Part shown: positions 1 to 8,703 of the stretch, one piece after another
Layout of the letters: each line of letters opens with the position of its first letter
How positions within the stretch are numbered: the first letter of the stretch is position 1
NCBI GenBank assembly: GCA_910588855.1
Contig: CAJUSR010000005.1
Coordinates: 1-64,000, forward strand
Direction: 5' to 3'
Source: an uncultured Kineothrix sp.
GTDB taxonomy: Bacteria; Bacillota; Clostridia; Lachnospirales; Lachnospiraceae
Length of the DNA stretch: 64,000 bases
Made by a program: the position numbers and the translations under genes
Notes under the pieces: generated by a model
What the model was told of the DNA's origin: nothing
The model's database searches: none
The model's input: the letters and a program-made list of their open reading frames with translations, nothing else

Positions 1-358
1 TTGAGCATTTTATGTTCCTCACGGCTGAATCAAGGCGCTAACTAAATGACATTGGTTGGTCATTGCCTGTTCTGTGGCTGATAATCATAGTTGTGTTTCC
101 GCAATATTTTTATGCATAAATAACTTTCATTGATAGAAAGCATTTGCTATTATAAATAATATCATTAGTGGAAAATAAGGGAAGGTATCAATATTTTTCG
201 TCAGGGAGCGAAGAGGATTTTAATGAACAAAGCCCAGTAAGGGCAGTTGCTGAGGGAACTGGGAGGAATGGATAAATGGGAAGGCTGAAAAAGTAATCGC
301 CAAGGACGAACGCTTTGTGTTATACTTAATCATTAAGCAGAGGGAAGGAGTATTGGTT
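1..358. other. Left edge, no gene recognised
   Basis: No convincing coding region is seen here. The only open frame, on the minus strand at 220-423, lacks a ribosome site and overlaps the following gene. The stretch is AT-rich at its start and purine-rich near 230-300, and probably holds the upstream control region of the gene starting at 359. A TATACT at 321-326 could be a -10 box but has no good -35 partner. Confidence 0.4.
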
Positions 359-856
359 ATGGAACGGAAAGCGAAGTTTGCAATGAATACAATATCTATC
401 TTAGGGATTATTTTTTTCTGCATGGGAATTGTATTTATGGCGTTTGGGATTGGGTTTACTGCTTTGTCTCAAGAAGAAATGGGGTTGGTTTTTCTATGGT
501 CCTTCGGCGGTACCGGGCTTTCATTTTTGTTAATTGGCATCGTATTTTTACTCATGACGATAAAGAAGAAGAGCATCCATACCCGGCTATTGCAGTCAGG
601 AAGCTACATTTTGGCAGAAATATCGGGGGTAACATTAAACTATAATATCAGGGTGAATGGTAAGTCCCCTTACGTAGTGGAATGCCGGTATCAGGATGGC
701 TCCGGTAATGTGCATATATTTAAAAGCAGTTGCCTGTTCTTTGACCCATATCCCTTGTTGAAGTCTCAAACGGTTAAAGTTTATGTGGAAGGGGAAAATT
801 ATAAGCATTATTATGTAGATATTGATGAAATATTGCCGAAGGTAATCCGGCATTAG
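359..856 (+). CDS. Two-helix membrane protein with C-terminal soluble domain
   Basis: I do not recognise a named family with certainty. The 165-residue product begins with two hydrophobic helices (about residues 10-35 and 45-70), then a basic KKKS stretch and a roughly 90-residue soluble part rich in beta-type sequence (NGKSPYVVECRYQD). This layout resembles DUF3592-type envelope proteins, which is an inference. The ATG at 359 is chosen over the earlier in-frame start because GAAGGAG lies 7-8 bases before it. It stands alone and converges on plsC, with a strong shared terminator between them. Confidence 0.65.
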   Translation: MERKAKFAMNTISILGIIFFCMGIVFMAFGIGFTALSQEEMGLVFLWSFGGTGLSFLLIGIVFLLMTIKKKSIHTRLLQSGSYILAEISGVTLNYNIRVNGKSPYVVECRYQDGSGNVHIFKSSCLFFDPYPLLKSQTVKVYVEGENYKHYYVDIDEILPKVIRH

Positions 857-930
857 GGCTAACCGGCATAAAGGAAATCTGGCATTAAAGTAATTTGGCA
901 TTAAGGAAATTTTCATCAGGCAGCAAAAAA

Positions 931-988
931 CCCCGCCGGTTGCTGCATTGCAGCAATTGGCGGGGAAAGCCCTTTTAGGGGGTTTTTT
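931..988. terminator. Bidirectional terminator between convergent genes
   Basis: A long GC-rich hairpin (CCCCGCC arm at 931-937 and GGCGGGG arm at 959-965, loop ATT) is preceded by AAAAAA and followed by a second small CCC/GGG hairpin with TTTTTT at 983-988. It can stop both the rightward gene at 359-856 and the leftward plsC. Confidence 0.85.
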
Positions 989-1733
989 AAGCGTTCTTTT
1001 CCATTTCTGCTTTATTCTTAAAATAAGTCTCTTTAATAATATCCTGCACATGCATTCCTACAAACTTTTTTTCCTCTCTGGATAAATCTTTCATAGAAAT
1101 TGGCGGGCAGTATTCGAGGATAACATGCGCCTTTTTTATTTTGGGAAGATGATCCTCAAAAATAGCTGCCGAATTGTAGATGCTCATAGGAACAATAGGG
1201 CATCCGGATTTTTCCGCAATTTTAAAACTGCCTTCGTGGAACGGCAGGAAGGTATCGTTGACTTTGTTCCGGGTTCCTTCCGGGAAAATACAAATGGAAA
1301 TGCCGGATTTTACTTTTTCAATGCCCTCTAAAATAGTTTTTAATCCCTGTTTAATATCTTTGCGGTCAAGGAAAAGGCAATGGAGGTTTTTCATCCAATT
1401 GACCAAAAGGGGATAGCGGAGCATTTCCTTTTTGGCAATGTAGCCGGTAGGCCTGGGAACACGGACATAAGTAAGTAAAATATCAAAGTAACTCCTATGG
1501 TTGCCAACATAGAGGACGGCAGTGTCTTTGGGCACATTTTCTTCCCCGATAACGGTAAGGGAAACGCCGGTGATGTCCAGGCATCTGCGGAATGCCCAGG
1601 TTACGATAGCAAGTGAACTTCTGTTTTTCAAATCCATATTGAATTTGCCGATAATCCATTCCACAATCAGAAGTGGGATACTGCATACGAGGAACAGAAT
1701 TACAAAAATGGCAACACAAATAAAACGAAACAT
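987..1733 (-). CDS. plsC: 1-acyl-sn-glycerol-3-phosphate acyltransferase (PlsC)
   Basis: This enzyme adds the second acyl chain to lysophosphatidic acid to make phosphatidic acid at the inner face of the membrane. The 248-residue product has an N-terminal membrane helix (about residues 4-28), the catalytic H(X)4D motif as HRSYFD near residue 80, and the substrate-binding FPEGTR motif near residue 150; these define the LPLAT/PlsC family. The ATG at 1733 is preceded by AGGAAGG. The longer open frame upstream has no ribosome site and would place extra residues before the membrane helix. The C terminus (KNKAEMEKNA) is hydrophilic. It is monocistronic and ends in the terminator it shares with the convergent gene. 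Confidence 0.93.
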   Translation of the reverse strand: MFRFICVAIFVILFLVCSIPLLIVEWIIGKFNMDLKNRSSLAIVTWAFRRCLDITGVSLTVIGEENVPKDTAVLYVGNHRSYFDILLTYVRVPRPTGYIAKKEMLRYPLLVNWMKNLHCLFLDRKDIKQGLKTILEGIEKVKSGISICIFPEGTRNKVNDTFLPFHEGSFKIAEKSGCPIVPMSIYNSAAIFEDHLPKIKKAHVILEYCPPISMKDLSREEKKFVGMHVQDIIKETYFKNKAEMEKNA

Positions 1734-1900
1734 AAACTTTATCCTTCCTAATAGTTTGTCATATCTTTTCATATTATAACGGAGGCGGGGGAGTAACGCA
1801 ATGGGATTCCGCGCAAAAGCAAAAAAACCGGAAAAGCGAACAGGAATAATTATAGGGTATGGGGAATACAATAGGAGTAAAGGGTTAAGGAATCGGTAAA

Positions 1901-2335
1901 ATGAGAAAAATCCATATTTTATTTTTCTTTGCAGCAGCAATTTCCATGCTTTTTTTGTGCGGGTGTACGGTGAAAACAAAAGATGGGAATGAAAAGATTA
2001 AGGATATAGAATTTACGGTACTGGGGGAGGACAATATACCGGAAGAGTTAAAGCAGATTGTTGAGGAAAAAAAGGAAAAAGAGTTTAAGATGACTTATCA
2101 GGACAATGGGTTTTTATATATATGTGTAGGCTATGGGAGGCAGGAAACAGGCGGTTATAGTATTACGGTAAACGATTTGTATCTAACAGGAAATTCTATT
2201 TATGTAGACACGAACCTGATAGGGCCTGGCCCGGAGAACCGGGAAGTATATCGTGTGCAGGAAAAAGACAGCGCATCCTACCCTTATGTGATTTTGAAAA
2301 TCGAATATATGGATAAATCAGTTGTTTTTGATTAA
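1901..2335 (+). CDS. PrcB-like lipoprotein
   Basis: The 144-residue product has a lipoprotein signal: hydrophobic residues 5-20 followed by the lipobox LCGC, so the mature protein would start at the Cys near residue 21. The C-terminal half (GFLYICVGYGRQETGGYSI, then LTGNSIYVDTNLIGP) matches the PrcB C-terminal domain, known from a protein that stabilises the PrtP protease in Treponema. In Clostridia such proteins are stand-alone and of unknown partner. The ribosome site AAGGA is weak. It is followed by a large inverted repeat. Confidence 0.75.
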   Translation: MRKIHILFFFAAAISMLFLCGCTVKTKDGNEKIKDIEFTVLGEDNIPEELKQIVEEKKEKEFKMTYQDNGFLYICVGYGRQETGGYSITVNDLYLTGNSIYVDTNLIGPGPENREVYRVQEKDSASYPYVILKIEYMDKSVVFD

Positions 2336-2359
2336 GGGCTGCAAAACGGGTGATAATGC

Positions 2360-2498
2360 GGCAGCCAATATTTATAGAAAATGTTATGTGCAATACATCT
2401 GGCGGAGGATATCTTCAGAAGGCGATATAAGTTGCTTACTGAAGATACCCTCCGCCAGATGCATTGTCCATAGTGTTCCCCGTAAACATTGGCTGATG
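2360..2498. repeat. Long imperfect inverted repeat (MITE-like or hairpin RNA)
   Basis: Two arms of about 60 bases face each other around a centre near 2429. The inner 23 bases on each side (CATCTGGCGGAGG... and its complement) differ at one position; the outer part (GCAGCCAAT... against ATTGGCTGA) is about 70% matched. No gene fits here. It may be a non-autonomous transposon remnant or a structured RNA. The remaining 130 bases before pyrC show nothing else. Confidence 0.75.
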
Positions 2499-2631
2499 TT
2501 TGAAAGGATAAGAGGTTGTTGACGGTTTTACAAGGGATACGATATACTATACGATACAGTGGAAGCAATGACAATGGCTTAATCCGCAGGGATGCTGGAT
2601 GCGGATTTGCAGGAAGGGATGGGGTTTGCAG

Positions 2632-3948
2632 ATGGTTCTAATAGTAAAAGGCGGCTATGTGATTGACCCTGCCAGCGGTTATGAAGGGGTTGCGGATATC
2701 CTGGTAGAGGATGGGAAGATAACGAAAATCGGACAGGATATGCGGATGCATGGAGAACCGGAAGATTGTGCAGGGGAGTCCGAAATGCCGGAAAAAATGA
2801 TAATTGATGCGAAAGGGAAAATCGTGGCGCCGGGTTTGGTGGACGTCCATGTACATTTCAGGGATCCGGGTTTCACGTATAAAGAGGATATCTTAAGCGG
2901 GGCGAGGGCAGCGGCAAAAGGGGGTTTTACGACGGTTGTTTTAATGGCCAATACGAAACCGCCGGTAGACAACGAAGAGACTTTGCGCTATGTTTTGGAA
3001 AAAGGAATGGAAACGGGCATTCATGTAAAGACATGTGCAAATATTACCCTTGGGATGCAGGGGAAAGAACTGACGGATATGGAGAAGCTGTCAGGAAACG
3101 GGGCGGTGGGATTTACGGATGATGGCATTCCGCTTTTGGATGAGGAGCTGGTAAAAAAGGCGTGCGAAGCGGCGGCGCGGGCCGGAAAGCCTTTAAGCTT
3201 TCATGAGGAAAATCCGGCATTTATCGAAAACAACGGGATTAATGCCGGGAAGGCATCCGAATATTATCAAATAGGAGGTTCGGACAGGCAGGCGGAAATC
3301 CGGATGGTAAAACGGGATTTGGCATTGGCTGAGGGAACCGGGGCAGAAATATCCATTCAACATATCAGTACGAAAGAGGCTGTGGAATTAGTACGGGAGG
3401 CGAAGAAAAAAAATCCCCATATCCATGCGGAAGCGACACCCCATCATTTTACATTGACGGAAGAAGCGGCAATCCGGTACGGTACTTTGGCAAAGATGAA
3501 TCCGCCTCTTCGGCAAGAAGCGGACAGGCAGGCGATTATCGAAGGGCTGTGCGATGGAACGATAGATATCATAGCCACCGACCATGCGCCCCATAGCAAA
3601 GAAGAGAAGGAAAAAGCGATTACGGAAGCACCGAGCGGGATTATCGGGCTGGAGACGGCGTTATCGCTGGGGATACGGGAACTGGTGGAAAAGGGTTATA
3701 TGACTATGGCAGAATTGTTGAGCCGCATGTCATGGCAGCCCGCCGGGTTTTACCATTTGGATGCAGGATATTTGTCGGAGGGAGGTCCGGCGGATATGGT
3801 AATCTTTGACAGCAAGGAGCAGTGGAAAGCAGAGGGATTTTATTCAAAATCCGGCAATACACCGTTTGCCGGGGAGCTGCTGCCCGGAACCATATATTAT
3901 ACGATATGCGGCGGACAGATAGTTTACGCAAAAGATGAGAAAGAATGA
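2632..3948 (+). CDS. pyrC: Dihydroorotase
   Basis: Catalyses ring closure of N-carbamoyl-aspartate to dihydroorotate in de novo pyrimidine synthesis. The 438-residue length and sequence fit the class I dihydroorotases: the metal-binding DVHVHFRDPGFTYKED motif near residue 70, NTKPPVDN, the histidines in QHIST and EATPHHF, and the catalytic ATDHAPHSKEEK. The start at 2632 (MVLIVKGGYVIDP) fits the family N terminus and has GGATGGGG upstream; an earlier in-frame ATG at 2599 would add 11 residues not typical of the family. It leads the cluster pyrC-pyrK-pyrD, with 91 bases before pyrK. No PyrR-type attenuator was recognised upstream. Confidence 0.95.
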   Translation: MVLIVKGGYVIDPASGYEGVADILVEDGKITKIGQDMRMHGEPEDCAGESEMPEKMIIDAKGKIVAPGLVDVHVHFRDPGFTYKEDILSGARAAAKGGFTTVVLMANTKPPVDNEETLRYVLEKGMETGIHVKTCANITLGMQGKELTDMEKLSGNGAVGFTDDGIPLLDEELVKKACEAAARAGKPLSFHEENPAFIENNGINAGKASEYYQIGGSDRQAEIRMVKRDLALAEGTGAEISIQHISTKEAVELVREAKKKNPHIHAEATPHHFTLTEEAAIRYGTLAKMNPPLRQEADRQAIIEGLCDGTIDIIATDHAPHSKEEKEKAITEAPSGIIGLETALSLGIRELVEKGYMTMAELLSRMSWQPAGFYHLDAGYLSEGGPADMVIFDSKEQWKAEGFYSKSGNTPFAGELLPGTIYYTICGGQIVYAKDEKE

Positions 3949-4039
3949 CGGAGGATGGCATATAGGGATTTTTGATTCAATATATTGGGGGCTGTTCTTT
4001 TGGGGAATAGCTTAAATGGGAAAGGCGTGGAGACAGGAA

Positions 4040-4828
4040 ATGGAGAAAAAAAAGGTAAAAGCCAAGGTGATATCCCAAAGGGAAATTGCCGATGGGATTT
4101 ATGATATGTGGATAGAAACAGATTTGGCAGCGGATGTAAAGGCAGGGCAATTTATTTGTGTGTACCCTTGCGATAAAAGCACTTTGCTGCCCCGGCCAAT
4201 CAGTGTTTGCGAGGCGGACAGGGAAACCGACAGAGTGAGGATGGTATATCGGATAGCCGGAAAGGGCACCAAAGAGTTTTCCCGTTACCGGGCGGGAGAC
4301 GGAATAGAAATCCTGGGGAATTTGGGGAATGGTTTCCCCCTGGATGCGGCGGAAGGAAAACGGGTATTTTTAATGGGCGGAGGCATCGGTATCCCGCCTA
4401 TGCTGCAATTGGCAAAGGATTTGAAGATGGAAGGGAAGGCGATGGAAGTGGCTGTCATAGCCGGATATCGGAACGGGCAGCTTTTTTTGAAAGAAGATAT
4501 GGAAAAATATGCGGCAGTATACACGGCAACGGAAGACGGAAGCGCCGGTGCAAAAGGGAATGTGATGGATGCCGTCGGGGCTTATGGTTTGCAGGGGGAT
4601 GTGATAATGGCCTGCGGGCCTATGCCGATGCTCCGTGCCATTAAGCGGTATGCGGAGGAAAACGGGATAAAAGCATATATTTCCTTAGAGGAAAGAATGG
4701 CCTGCGGTGTAGGTGCGTGTTTGGGATGCGTATGCAGGACAAAGGAAATAGATGCCCATTCCCATGTGAAAAATGCGAGAATATGTACGGATGGACCTGT
4801 ATTTTTGGCAGAAGATGTGGATATTTGA
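4040..4828 (+). CDS. pyrK: Dihydroorotate dehydrogenase B electron-transfer subunit
   Basis: PyrK carries FAD and a [2Fe-2S] cluster and passes electrons from dihydroorotate oxidation to NAD+. In the 262-residue product the flavin-binding RPISVCEA motif (about residue 57), the NAD-binding GGGIGIPPM loop and the C-terminal cluster cysteines (ACGVGACLGCVCRT, then a later Cys in ARICTDGPVF) are all visible. GGAG lies 8 bases before the ATG at 4040. The gene is directly followed by pyrD, and the two products form the class 1B heterotetramer. Confidence 0.94.
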   Translation: MEKKKVKAKVISQREIADGIYDMWIETDLAADVKAGQFICVYPCDKSTLLPRPISVCEADRETDRVRMVYRIAGKGTKEFSRYRAGDGIEILGNLGNGFPLDAAEGKRVFLMGGGIGIPPMLQLAKDLKMEGKAMEVAVIAGYRNGQLFLKEDMEKYAAVYTATEDGSAGAKGNVMDAVGAYGLQGDVIMACGPMPMLRAIKRYAEENGIKAYISLEERMACGVGACLGCVCRTKEIDAHSHVKNARICTDGPVFLAEDVDI

Positions 4829-4857
4829 TTCCGGCGGGAAAAAGAAACGAGGAGAAC

Positions 4858-5760
4858 ATGGATACGAAAATAAAGATAGCTGGTATAGAATTGAAAAACC
4901 CGGTAATGACGGCATCGGGAACATTTGGCTCGGGAATGGAATATGCGGAGTTTGTGGACTTGAACAAGCTGGGCGCAGTGGTGACAAAAGGTGTAGCTAA
5001 TTTGCCTTGGGAAGGGAACCCCACACCCCGGGTTGCGGAGGTATATGGGGGCATGTTAAATGCTATCGGATTGCAGAATCCGGGAGTAGACGTTTTCATA
5101 GAAAGAGATATTCCATTTTTGCAGCAGTATGATACGAGGATTATCGTCAATGTGTGTGGGAAAACGGTGGAAGATTATCTGGAAACAGTGGAGAAATTGG
5201 GGGATACGGCAGCAGATATGTTGGAAATCAATGTATCCTGCCCAAATGTAAAAGAGGGGGCGATAGCTTTCGGACAGAAGGCGGACTGCTTATATGATAT
5301 TACATCCGCTATTAAGAAGAAGGCGAAACAGCCGATTATTATGAAATTAAGCCCCAATGTGACGGATATAACGGAAATGGCAAAGGCGGCAGAAGCAGCG
5401 GGGGCAGACGCCCTTTCTATGATAAATACGATTACAGGGATGAAAATTGATATTGATAAAAGGAAATTTGTACTTGCCAATAAAACCGGGGGTTTGTCAG
5501 GCCCGGCGATAAAACCGGTAGCGGTGCGTATGGTATATCAGGCATCCAAAGCGGTGAAGATTCCTATAATCGGCATGGGAGGAATTGCCTGTGCGGAGGA
5601 TGCAATTGAATTTTTGATGGCAGGCGCTTCGGCAGTGGCGGTGGGGGCTATGAATTTTGTGAACCCCTATATTACAATGGAAATCGTAGAGGGCATAGAA
5701 GCATATATGAAGCAGTACCGGATAGAGGATATTGGGGATATTATCGGCTGCGTGGATTAA
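4858..5760 (+). CDS. pyrD: Dihydroorotate dehydrogenase, class 1B catalytic subunit
   Basis: Oxidises dihydroorotate to orotate with FMN. The 300-residue product has the family start (IAGIELKNPVMTASGTFGSG), the active-site INVSCPNV with the Cys base typical of class 1B enzymes, and the FMN phosphate site GMGGIACAEDA near residue 240. GAGGAG precedes the ATG at 4858. It is 29 bases behind pyrK and closes the pyrimidine cluster. pyrB, pyrI, pyrF and pyrE are not in the window, so the rest of the pathway lies elsewhere. Confidence 0.95.
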   Translation: MDTKIKIAGIELKNPVMTASGTFGSGMEYAEFVDLNKLGAVVTKGVANLPWEGNPTPRVAEVYGGMLNAIGLQNPGVDVFIERDIPFLQQYDTRIIVNVCGKTVEDYLETVEKLGDTAADMLEINVSCPNVKEGAIAFGQKADCLYDITSAIKKKAKQPIIMKLSPNVTDITEMAKAAEAAGADALSMINTITGMKIDIDKRKFVLANKTGGLSGPAIKPVAVRMVYQASKAVKIPIIGMGGIACAEDAIEFLMAGASAVAVGAMNFVNPYITMEIVEGIEAYMKQYRIEDIGDIIGCVD

Positions 5761-5791
5761 AACCGCCATGTTTTTACGAGAAAAAGGAATA

Positions 5792-5857
5792 ATACCTTCA
5801 TGTAGGAAATAGAATTACAATAAGTACAGACTAATGGGTTCACCTACATGGAGGTAT
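5792..5857 (+). promoter_or_regulatory. Leader hairpin that can hide the ribosome site of the SipL-like gene
   Basis: A 15-base arm at 5792-5806 is complementary, with one mismatch, to 5843-5857, and the second arm contains the GGAGG ribosome site (5850-5854) of the GTG start at 5862. The intervening 36 bases form the loop. Pairing would block translation initiation; whether it is regulated is not known. Confidence 0.6.
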
Positions 5858-5861
5858 TTTT

Positions 5862-7424
5862 GTGGAATTAGTAAGAAAAAATATACACATGGACAGGATA
5901 AAGGGGCAGGCGTCCACACAGATTACGTTGGAGGACGACATTAATATCTTAGATTCCAAACCGGATGCAAGCAGGCTGATTTATGATAGAGGAAACGTTG
6001 CTTTGGAGGAAGTAAAAGTAACGGAAGACCATGTGACGGTAAGGGGGAAACTGCAATTTCTTGTTATGTATTTAACGGAAGGGGAAAAACCTGTGCCGGC
6101 TTGTATGGAAGGGAGCCTTCCTTTTGACGAGCAGATTTATGTGGAAGGGGTACAAAGCGGGGACAGCGCCAATGTAAAGTGGAATTTGGAAGATATTACG
6201 GTGGGATTGATTAATTCAAGGAAGCTGAGTATACAGGCATTGATTTCCCTCAAGGTGTGTTCGGAGATGATGTATGATGAGGAAACAGCGGTGGATTTGT
6301 ATCATGAAGAGCCGGTGGAATATCGTAAAAAACCGCTCCGCATTGCACAAATGACCGTGAAAAAGAGGGATATCTTCCGCATGAAAGAAGAGCTGGAACT
6401 ACCCCAAAACTTCCCCAATGTCTCCCAGATTATATGGCAGAGCGTTGAGCCGGAAAACGTGGAATTTAGGGCTTTGGAAGGGAAGATATCGGTACAGGGC
6501 GATTTGAATGCCTTTTTCATGTATGAGGGGGAAGGCGAGGAACAAGCGGTAAAATGTTATGAGACATCGGTGCCTTTTAACGGTACGGTGGATTGCACCG
6601 GCTGCGATGAAGGGATGGCAGCGGATATTGACTATATTTTAGGCTCAAAAGACGTAGAAGTACGTCCAGATTTCGACGGGGAACAAAGGGTTTTTGCAAT
6701 CGAGCTTGTGATGGATTTGGATATCAGCCTTTATGAGGAGGAACGCCTGGATATCCTTTCCGGGGTTTATGGTGTCGTGAAAGAAGTGGAAGCAGTAAGC
6801 AAACCGGCACAGTTTAAAGGGCTTCTTGCCAAAACATCGGGAAAAACCAAGGTGACGGACCGTATGAAACTGGCATCTTCGGATGCGCCTATGGTACAGG
6901 TATTGTATAGCGAAGCACAGATTCAGACAGAAGACGGGGAAATCGTAGAGAATGGCATACATATAAAAGGAAGCCTGAATATTCAGACATTATATTTAAG
7001 CAGCGATGAAAAAGCCCCATACAGCTCGATAAAAGGCAGCATACCATTCAGCTATGTATTGGATGTACCGGATGTTAACAATGGATGCACTTTTAAGATT
7101 CAAGCTGGTTTGGAACAGTTGGCAGTGGCGATGCTGGATGGTGGTGAATTGGACGTAAAAGCGGTCATCGTATGCCGTGCAATTGTTTTTGAACATAAAA
7201 CGGAAAATATTGTGACGGATATTGTGGTTTCGGATTTGGATATGAACAAATTAAGCAGCCTGCCAGGTATTGTAATTTACATTGCAAAAGAAGGCGACAG
7301 CCTATGGGACGTGGGGAAACGGTATTATGTGCCGATTTCACAGATAAAAGAGACAAATGATATGACTACCGAAGAAATCAGACCGGGGGATAAACTTCTA
7401 ATTGTAAAGGGGATATCAAATTAA
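5862..7424 (+). CDS. SipL-like spore morphogenesis protein (SPOCS/DUF3794 repeats plus LysM)
   Basis: The 520-residue product consists of repeated DUF3794 (SPOCS) domains, with recognisable LDSKPDASRLI, then two further copies that each contain an L..PF..... pattern, and ends in a LysM domain (about residues 470-515: VIYIAKEGDSLWDVGKRY... IRPGDKLLIV). This is the architecture of SipL, the clostridial coat/cortex protein that binds SpoIVA on the forespore surface through its LysM domain. The GTG at 5862 has GGAGG seven bases upstream. No signal peptide is present, as expected for a mother-cell protein. It is monocistronic, with its own leader hairpin and terminator. Confidence 0.85.
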   Translation: MELVRKNIHMDRIKGQASTQITLEDDINILDSKPDASRLIYDRGNVALEEVKVTEDHVTVRGKLQFLVMYLTEGEKPVPACMEGSLPFDEQIYVEGVQSGDSANVKWNLEDITVGLINSRKLSIQALISLKVCSEMMYDEETAVDLYHEEPVEYRKKPLRIAQMTVKKRDIFRMKEELELPQNFPNVSQIIWQSVEPENVEFRALEGKISVQGDLNAFFMYEGEGEEQAVKCYETSVPFNGTVDCTGCDEGMAADIDYILGSKDVEVRPDFDGEQRVFAIELVMDLDISLYEEERLDILSGVYGVVKEVEAVSKPAQFKGLLAKTSGKTKVTDRMKLASSDAPMVQVLYSEAQIQTEDGEIVENGIHIKGSLNIQTLYLSSDEKAPYSSIKGSIPFSYVLDVPDVNNGCTFKIQAGLEQLAVAMLDGGELDVKAVIVCRAIVFEHKTENIVTDIVVSDLDMNKLSSLPGIVIYIAKEGDSLWDVGKRYYVPISQIKETNDMTTEEIRPGDKLLIVKGISN

Positions 7425-7432
7425 CAAAATTA

Positions 7433-7461
7433 AGTAGGGAAGGCTGCCTTCCCTACTTTTG
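7433..7461 (+). terminator. Terminator of the SipL-like gene
   Basis: Perfect 11-bp stem (AGTAGGGAAGG with CCTTCCCTACT), three-base loop and a TTTT tail, starting 8 bases after the stop codon. Confidence 0.9.
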
Positions 7462-7526
7462 TTGCCATATAGGATTCGGGTGTCAAAAGGTCTTCCCGTC
7501 AGTGCCGGGAAACCAATAAATTTCCT

Positions 7527-7648
7527 GAATATTCCGACAATGGGTTCTGTAAAAATCCGTTTGTGCCATGAAACCAAGACCAAATGTCTGGGCTTGGTGG
7601 AATGCCCGGCACAGTTGGATTTTTACAGAACCCATTGTCGGAATATTC
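7527..7648. repeat. 122-bp MITE-like palindromic repeat
   Basis: The first 32 bases (starting GAATATTCCGACAATG) are an exact reverse complement of the last 32, and the match continues inward through GTTTGTGCC/GGCACAGTT. The whole unit can fold into one long hairpin. It contains no gene. Size and perfection of the ends suggest a recently active non-autonomous element. The flanks, 7462-7526 and 7649-7773, show nothing recognised. Confidence 0.85.
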
Positions 7649-7773
7649 TCACAACCGAAATTCGCAATTCAAATTCACAACCTAGAACCACAACTAAGAT
7701 TGTTCCTTCGTCCTAAACTTTAGCCCTGCGCTTACAATCCGCGCTATAGCCCTACCTTCTCCATTTTTGCCCA

Positions 7774-7809
7774 TGAAAAGACCGGAAAACCAATCGGTTT
7801 TCCGGTCTT
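7774..7809 (-). terminator. Terminator of the leftward gene 7868-8455
   Basis: A perfect 14-bp stem (AAGACCGGAAAACC at 778-791 of the 7 kb block, loop AATC, complement at 796-809) is followed on the minus strand by TTTT. It sits 59 bases beyond the stop codon. Confidence 0.88.
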
Positions 7810-7867
7810 ACATTTTCAATAGAATCCAAATAAATATGTTTCTACCAAATGGGCTCACTTACTGCAA

Positions 7868-8455
7868 TTATTCTGCAGCCCCTGTCAGTTCATCAAACTT
7901 ATCCATAACTGCCTGATATGTCCTCTGGCTGATGTCAGGTAATTTCTTGCCCCAAGTGTTGGTTGCCTGATCGAAACCTTTTTTGAAGGCATCTCTCATT
8001 TTTTCAAGCTGTTTCGGGTCATCCCCTGCCAATGCAACAGCAAAATCAACAATACGGCTGGAAGTCTGGTCTACGCCCCAGTATCCGTCATCGGCAATAT
8101 CTTTCTGTGCCTGTGCTTTTGTAGCAGCATCAACAGTAAAGTTGCCGCCTGCAAGGAAGCTCCAGATGCTGTCGGTCTTTCCGAGAGTCTGCCCCTGTTT
8201 GGAAATCATCTGTTCTACCAGACTCTTTAACTGTGAAACGCGGGCATCGGATTCTGCTTTTAATTTAGCTACCAAATTAGCATCGGGTTTCTTCGATGGT
8301 TTTTGTGTAGTAGTTTGCTTAGAAGGCTCGTAAACTACACCATTATTTTCTTCTTTTTTTGTGGTTTCCGTTTTTTCAGCCGTTTTAGCTGGAACATTGT
8401 ATGTGCCGTACAAATCGGCAGCACCTGATTTGCTTGTAACTCCGTTTACGCTCAT
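7868..8455 (-). CDS. Conserved hypothetical cytosolic protein
   Basis: I know similar sequences from Clostridia but no function. The 195-residue product has a low-complexity Lys/Thr/Glu-rich segment (about residues 20-60), then a helical domain with GYWGVDQTSSRIVDFA, ALAGDDPKQLEKMRDAFKKG and a C-terminal LPDISQRTYQAVMDKFDE. There is no signal peptide or membrane helix. AAGGAGGG is correctly spaced before the ATG at 8455. It is a single-gene unit with its own terminator. The start (SVNGVTSKSGAADLYGTY) resembles the N termini of flagellar or secreted helper proteins, but that is only an impression. Confidence 0.75.
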   Translation of the reverse strand: MSVNGVTSKSGAADLYGTYNVPAKTAEKTETTKKEENNGVVYEPSKQTTTQKPSKKPDANLVAKLKAESDARVSQLKSLVEQMISKQGQTLGKTDSIWSFLAGGNFTVDAATKAQAQKDIADDGYWGVDQTSSRIVDFAVALAGDDPKQLEKMRDAFKKGFDQATNTWGKKLPDISQRTYQAVMDKFDELTGAAE

Positions 8456-8634
8456 TTCAAACCCTCCTTGGATGTGTAAATAAATTGATGTACGCCGATT
8501 AAGGAAAATGCTCCTAATCTATAGTGTATATCGGCACTTGCCAAATTTTAGATAAGGGTATTATATGTAAAATCGTTATTCCGTATCACTGGTGACTGTA
8601 TATGGCTTGTTTTTATGAAAGAAAAACCTTTTCA

Positions 8635-8663
8635 TTGACGATTTTCCCCCTGTTAGATATAAT
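8635..8663 (+). promoter_or_regulatory. Sigma-A type promoter for ispE
   Basis: TTGACG (8635-8640), exactly 17 bases, then TATAAT (8658-8663); the ispE start follows 41 bases later. The rest of the 8456-8703 gap shows no other clear site. Confidence 0.85.
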
Positions 8664-8703
8664 GTAGTACAATCATGTATACAAAATGCAAACGAGGTAC
8701 AAT

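Noticed and set aside
2322..2574. Short open frames on both strands in the 2.4 kb inverted repeat
   Set aside because: They are mirror products of the palindrome (similar WRR(I/V)SS and SARCI(V/A)H on both strands) with no ribosome sites.
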